The notes under the pieces were generated by a model. It was not told where the DNA came from and searched no databases. It was given only the letters and a program-made list of their open reading frames with translations. The position numbers were made by a program, and so were the translations under genes. From the NCBI GenBank assembly GCA_021813025.1, contig JAKAME010000019.1, positions 1 to 20,935 on the forward strand: a DNA stretch of 20,935 bases, in the 5' to 3' direction. The stretch comes from Microcaldota archaeon (GTDB lineage Archaea > Micrarchaeota > Micrarchaeia > Anstonellales > Anstonellaceae). Every line of letters starts with the position of its first letter. Position 1 is the stretch's first letter. Of the stretch, positions 19,265-20,935 are shown in pieces.

Positions 19265-20341
19265 ATGGCCAACACCCAGTCATTCGAACTCGTGGGCCGG
19301 CTCTTCGGCCGCGAGCGCATCCGCTCTCTCGCGGCCTTCCTGCACGCCGGCGGCTACTCCATCTCGGCCGAGGTGTTCGCAGGCGCCTGCGTGGTGGCCA
19401 GCCTCGCGCTGGCCTTGGCGCTCACCTCCTCCTTCCTCGTGCTCGTGCCCCTCAAGCAGGCGCTCTACCGCCTCAGCCTCATAGCCTTCGCCCCGCTCGT
19501 AGTGGCCACCCCCACCTTCGTCCCCACCCTCGCCATCGCGCTCGCCTTCATCGGCTCCTTCGCCCTCGTCGCAATGCTGGCCTACATAGTGGTCCGCATG
19601 GCCGCGGATTCGCGGCGCAACAAGGTGGAGGAAGTGCTCCCCGACTTCCTGATTCTCGCGGCAGCCAACGTGCGCGCGGGCATGACGGTCGACCAGGCGC
19701 TCTGGTATGCGGCCAAGCCCGAATTCGGCACCCTCTCGGCAGAGGTGCAGGTGGTGGCCAAGCGCACCTTCGGAGGCGAGCCTTTCGACAAGGCCATAGA
19801 CCACCTCTCCGAGCATTTCAACTCCAAGTTCGTGCGCCGCACGGTCACCCTCATCAAGCAGGGCCTCTCGTCTGGAGGCCAGATAGCCGAAATCCTCGAG
19901 CGCACCGCGAAAGACGTGCGCAACATGCAGATAATCAAGCGCGACATCTCGGCCTCGCTTCTGATGTACATAATTTTCCTCGTGTTCGCGGCCTCGATTG
20001 GCGCGCCCTTCCTTTTCTCGGTGTCAGCCAAGCTCATCGCGCTCCTCGAGCACGTGTTCGCCCAGATGCCCGACGCCAGCACGCTCAGCGGCATGACCGG
20101 CAGCTCCTTCATCTCCCCCCACCCGCCCGTCATCACCAGCTCGCAGTTCATGCTCTTCGTGACCGTCTCCACCGTAGTCACTGCCATCTGCTCGGCGCTG
20201 ATGATGGGCGTCATCAACAGGGGCAACCGCATGGAGGGCATCCGCTACATCCCGCCCATGCTCATCGCCAGCCTCATAGTCTTCCTGATAGTATCCTCGC
20301 TTCTGGACACCTTCCTTTCCAGCATGGGCGGGTCGTTCTAG
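19265..20341 (+). CDS. TadC/GspF-like pilus platform membrane protein 2
   Basis: Second platform protein, 358 residues. Hydrophobic stretches lie at about 37-60, 68-88, 90-111, 230-255, 305-325 and 333-352. The T2SSF-type cytoplasmic domain lies between the third and fourth, with the well-known order EEVLPDFLILAAANVRAGMT (120-140), DQALWYAA, and IKQGLSSGGQIAEILERTA (about 197-215). A loop at about 265-300 with MPDASTLSGMTGSS faces the outside or carries extra function. It starts 11 bases after the first platform gene; the ribosome site (GTTGATG) is weak. Together the two proteins probably form the heteromeric membrane base for the filament. Confidence 0.93.
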   Translation: MANTQSFELVGRLFGRERIRSLAAFLHAGGYSISAEVFAGACVVASLALALALTSSFLVLVPLKQALYRLSLIAFAPLVVATPTFVPTLAIALAFIGSFALVAMLAYIVVRMAADSRRNKVEEVLPDFLILAAANVRAGMTVDQALWYAAKPEFGTLSAEVQVVAKRTFGGEPFDKAIDHLSEHFNSKFVRRTVTLIKQGLSSGGQIAEILERTAKDVRNMQIIKRDISASLLMYIIFLVFAASIGAPFLFSVSAKLIALLEHVFAQMPDASTLSGMTGSSFISPHPPVITSSQFMLFVTVSTVVTAICSALMMGVINRGNRMEGIRYIPPMLIASLIVFLIVSSLLDTFLSSMGGSF

Positions 20342-20346
20342 AAGGA

Positions 20347-20358
20347 TTTAAAAAATAT
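20347..20358 (+). promoter_or_regulatory. Putative separate promoter of the pilin gene
   Basis: TTTAAAAAATAT begins 6 bases after the stop of the second platform gene. Its centre predicts a start site near 20378, leaving a leader of about 19 bases that contains GGTGATT (20386-20392), just before the ATG at 20397. An extra promoter fits the need for far more pilin than motor protein. Confidence 0.55.
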
Positions 20359-20396
20359 CGGGCAGTAGGGGGCGCAAACATAGAGGGTGATTGCTC

Positions 20397-20935
20397 ATGA
20401 CGCGCATGAAAAAAGGACAATCCGCCATGGAATACCTGATGACCTACGGCTGGGCCATACTGGTCATCGTCATCGTGATTGCGGTGCTGGCGATGATTTT
20501 CCCCAAGCCCATAGAGCAGTGCCTGTTCGACCAGGCCGGCTTCCTGTGCGACAAGCCCATCCTCATGGTCAACGGCAGGCCGGCCCCCACAGACGCGCCG
20601 GTCGCCAGCCTGCTGCACGCGCAGCTTCTCAACAGGCAAAGCCAATCCATAGTGGTCACTGGCATCATGTGCGTCGGCTCGCGCGTCCAGCCTCCGGGCG
20701 ACGTGGGCGTGTGGCCAACCGAGTCGCAGTTTGAGCGCACTATGGGCTACCAGGAATCCATGGACGTGGGCAACTTCGAGGACAACAGCCAGAACCGCCT
20801 CTATGTCACGTGCTATTCCTCGGTGGACGGCTCCGGCGCCGTCACGCCCCTCACCCTGAGGGCAGGCGATTCGTTCTCAGGCCGCCTCTACGTAGCCTAC
20901 CGCTACGCCGACGACCCGACGGACGCGCCATCCAA
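20397..20935 (+). CDS. Archaeal type IV pilin with class III signal peptide (runs off the right edge)
   Basis: Filament subunit precursor. The frame is open from 20397 to the window end, giving 179 complete codons with no stop. The N-terminus MTRMKKG precedes QSAMEYLMTYGWAIL and a hydrophobic VIVIVIAVLAMIF helix. This is the archaeal class III signal peptide, cleaved by an EppA/PibD-type prepilin peptidase after the Gly and before the Gln, with the conserved Glu at +5 of the mature protein. The extracellular part contains several Cys (in IEQCLFDQAGFLC, GIMCVGS and VTCYSS), so disulfides are possible. A second ATG at 20406 would remove three residues; the first is chosen because GGTGATT lies 5 bases upstream. 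It is the expected cargo of the upstream ATPase and TadC-like proteins. Confidence 0.92.
   Translation, partial: MTRMKKGQSAMEYLMTYGWAILVIVIVIAVLAMIFPKPIEQCLFDQAGFLCDKPILMVNGRPAPTDAPVASLLHAQLLNRQSQSIVVTGIMCVGSRVQPPGDVGVWPTESQFERTMGYQESMDVGNFEDNSQNRLYVTCYSSVDGSGAVTPLTLRAGDSFSGRLYVAYRYADDPTDAPS

Noticed and set aside
13794..20341. Archaellum (arl) operon
   Set aside because: There are no ArlB-type flagellin, ArlF/G stator, ArlH or ArlCDE genes; two separate TadC-like proteins and a class III pilin point to a pilus-type system.

Overview
This is a GC-rich archaeal window of 20.9 kb. Three things point to Archaea. There is a Holliday junction resolvase of the archaeal Hjc family. Several genes sit behind TATA-like boxes about 25 bases upstream of short or absent leaders. 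The right edge carries a pilin with the archaeal class III signal peptide (QSAMEYLMTYGWAIL). A small-genome DPANN-type lineage is a reasonable guess, but no rRNA or marker gene here can confirm it. Several metabolic enzymes are of bacterial type (MetK, SIS-fold phosphoglucose isomerase, ROK kinase), which suggests past gene exchange.

Left part (1-8070), housekeeping and metabolism, compact with short gaps: metK (-), hjc (-), a CBS-pair/zinc-ribbon protein (+), a squalene/phytoene synthase-like gene (-), phosphoglucose isomerase (+), an ROK sugar kinase (-) behind an ECF S-component-like membrane protein (-), a major facilitator transporter (+) and a cupin (+). Three divergent pairs share short promoter regions: hjc/CBS, squalene synthase/pgi and the S-component/MFS pair.

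Middle (8074-9252): a gene for a TPR-like protein (-) that is clearly more AT-rich than its neighbours. It is followed by about 430 bases without a convincing gene, holding a perfect 30-bp palindrome between two copies of a 17-bp direct repeat and a short start-less open frame.

Right part (9253-20935), the most interesting region: one tightly packed + strand cluster for a type IV pilus/Tad-like machine. The order is giant Pro/Ala/Ser/Lys-rich protein (1498 aa), secretion ATPase of the TadA/VirB11/GspE family (520 aa), second giant Pro/Ala/Ser-rich protein (983 aa), two TadC/GspF-like membrane proteins (308 and 358 aa), then a pilin running off the edge. The ATPase and membrane proteins form the expected assembly motor and platform. 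The two very long, apparently disordered proteins are the unexpected part. Each ends in a small folded-looking domain, and each lies beside the ATPase gene with gaps of 44 and 6 bases, so they are probably dedicated partners of the motor (scaffold, tether or regulator). I do not recognise either as a named family. Prepilin peptidase and any remaining components lie outside the window.
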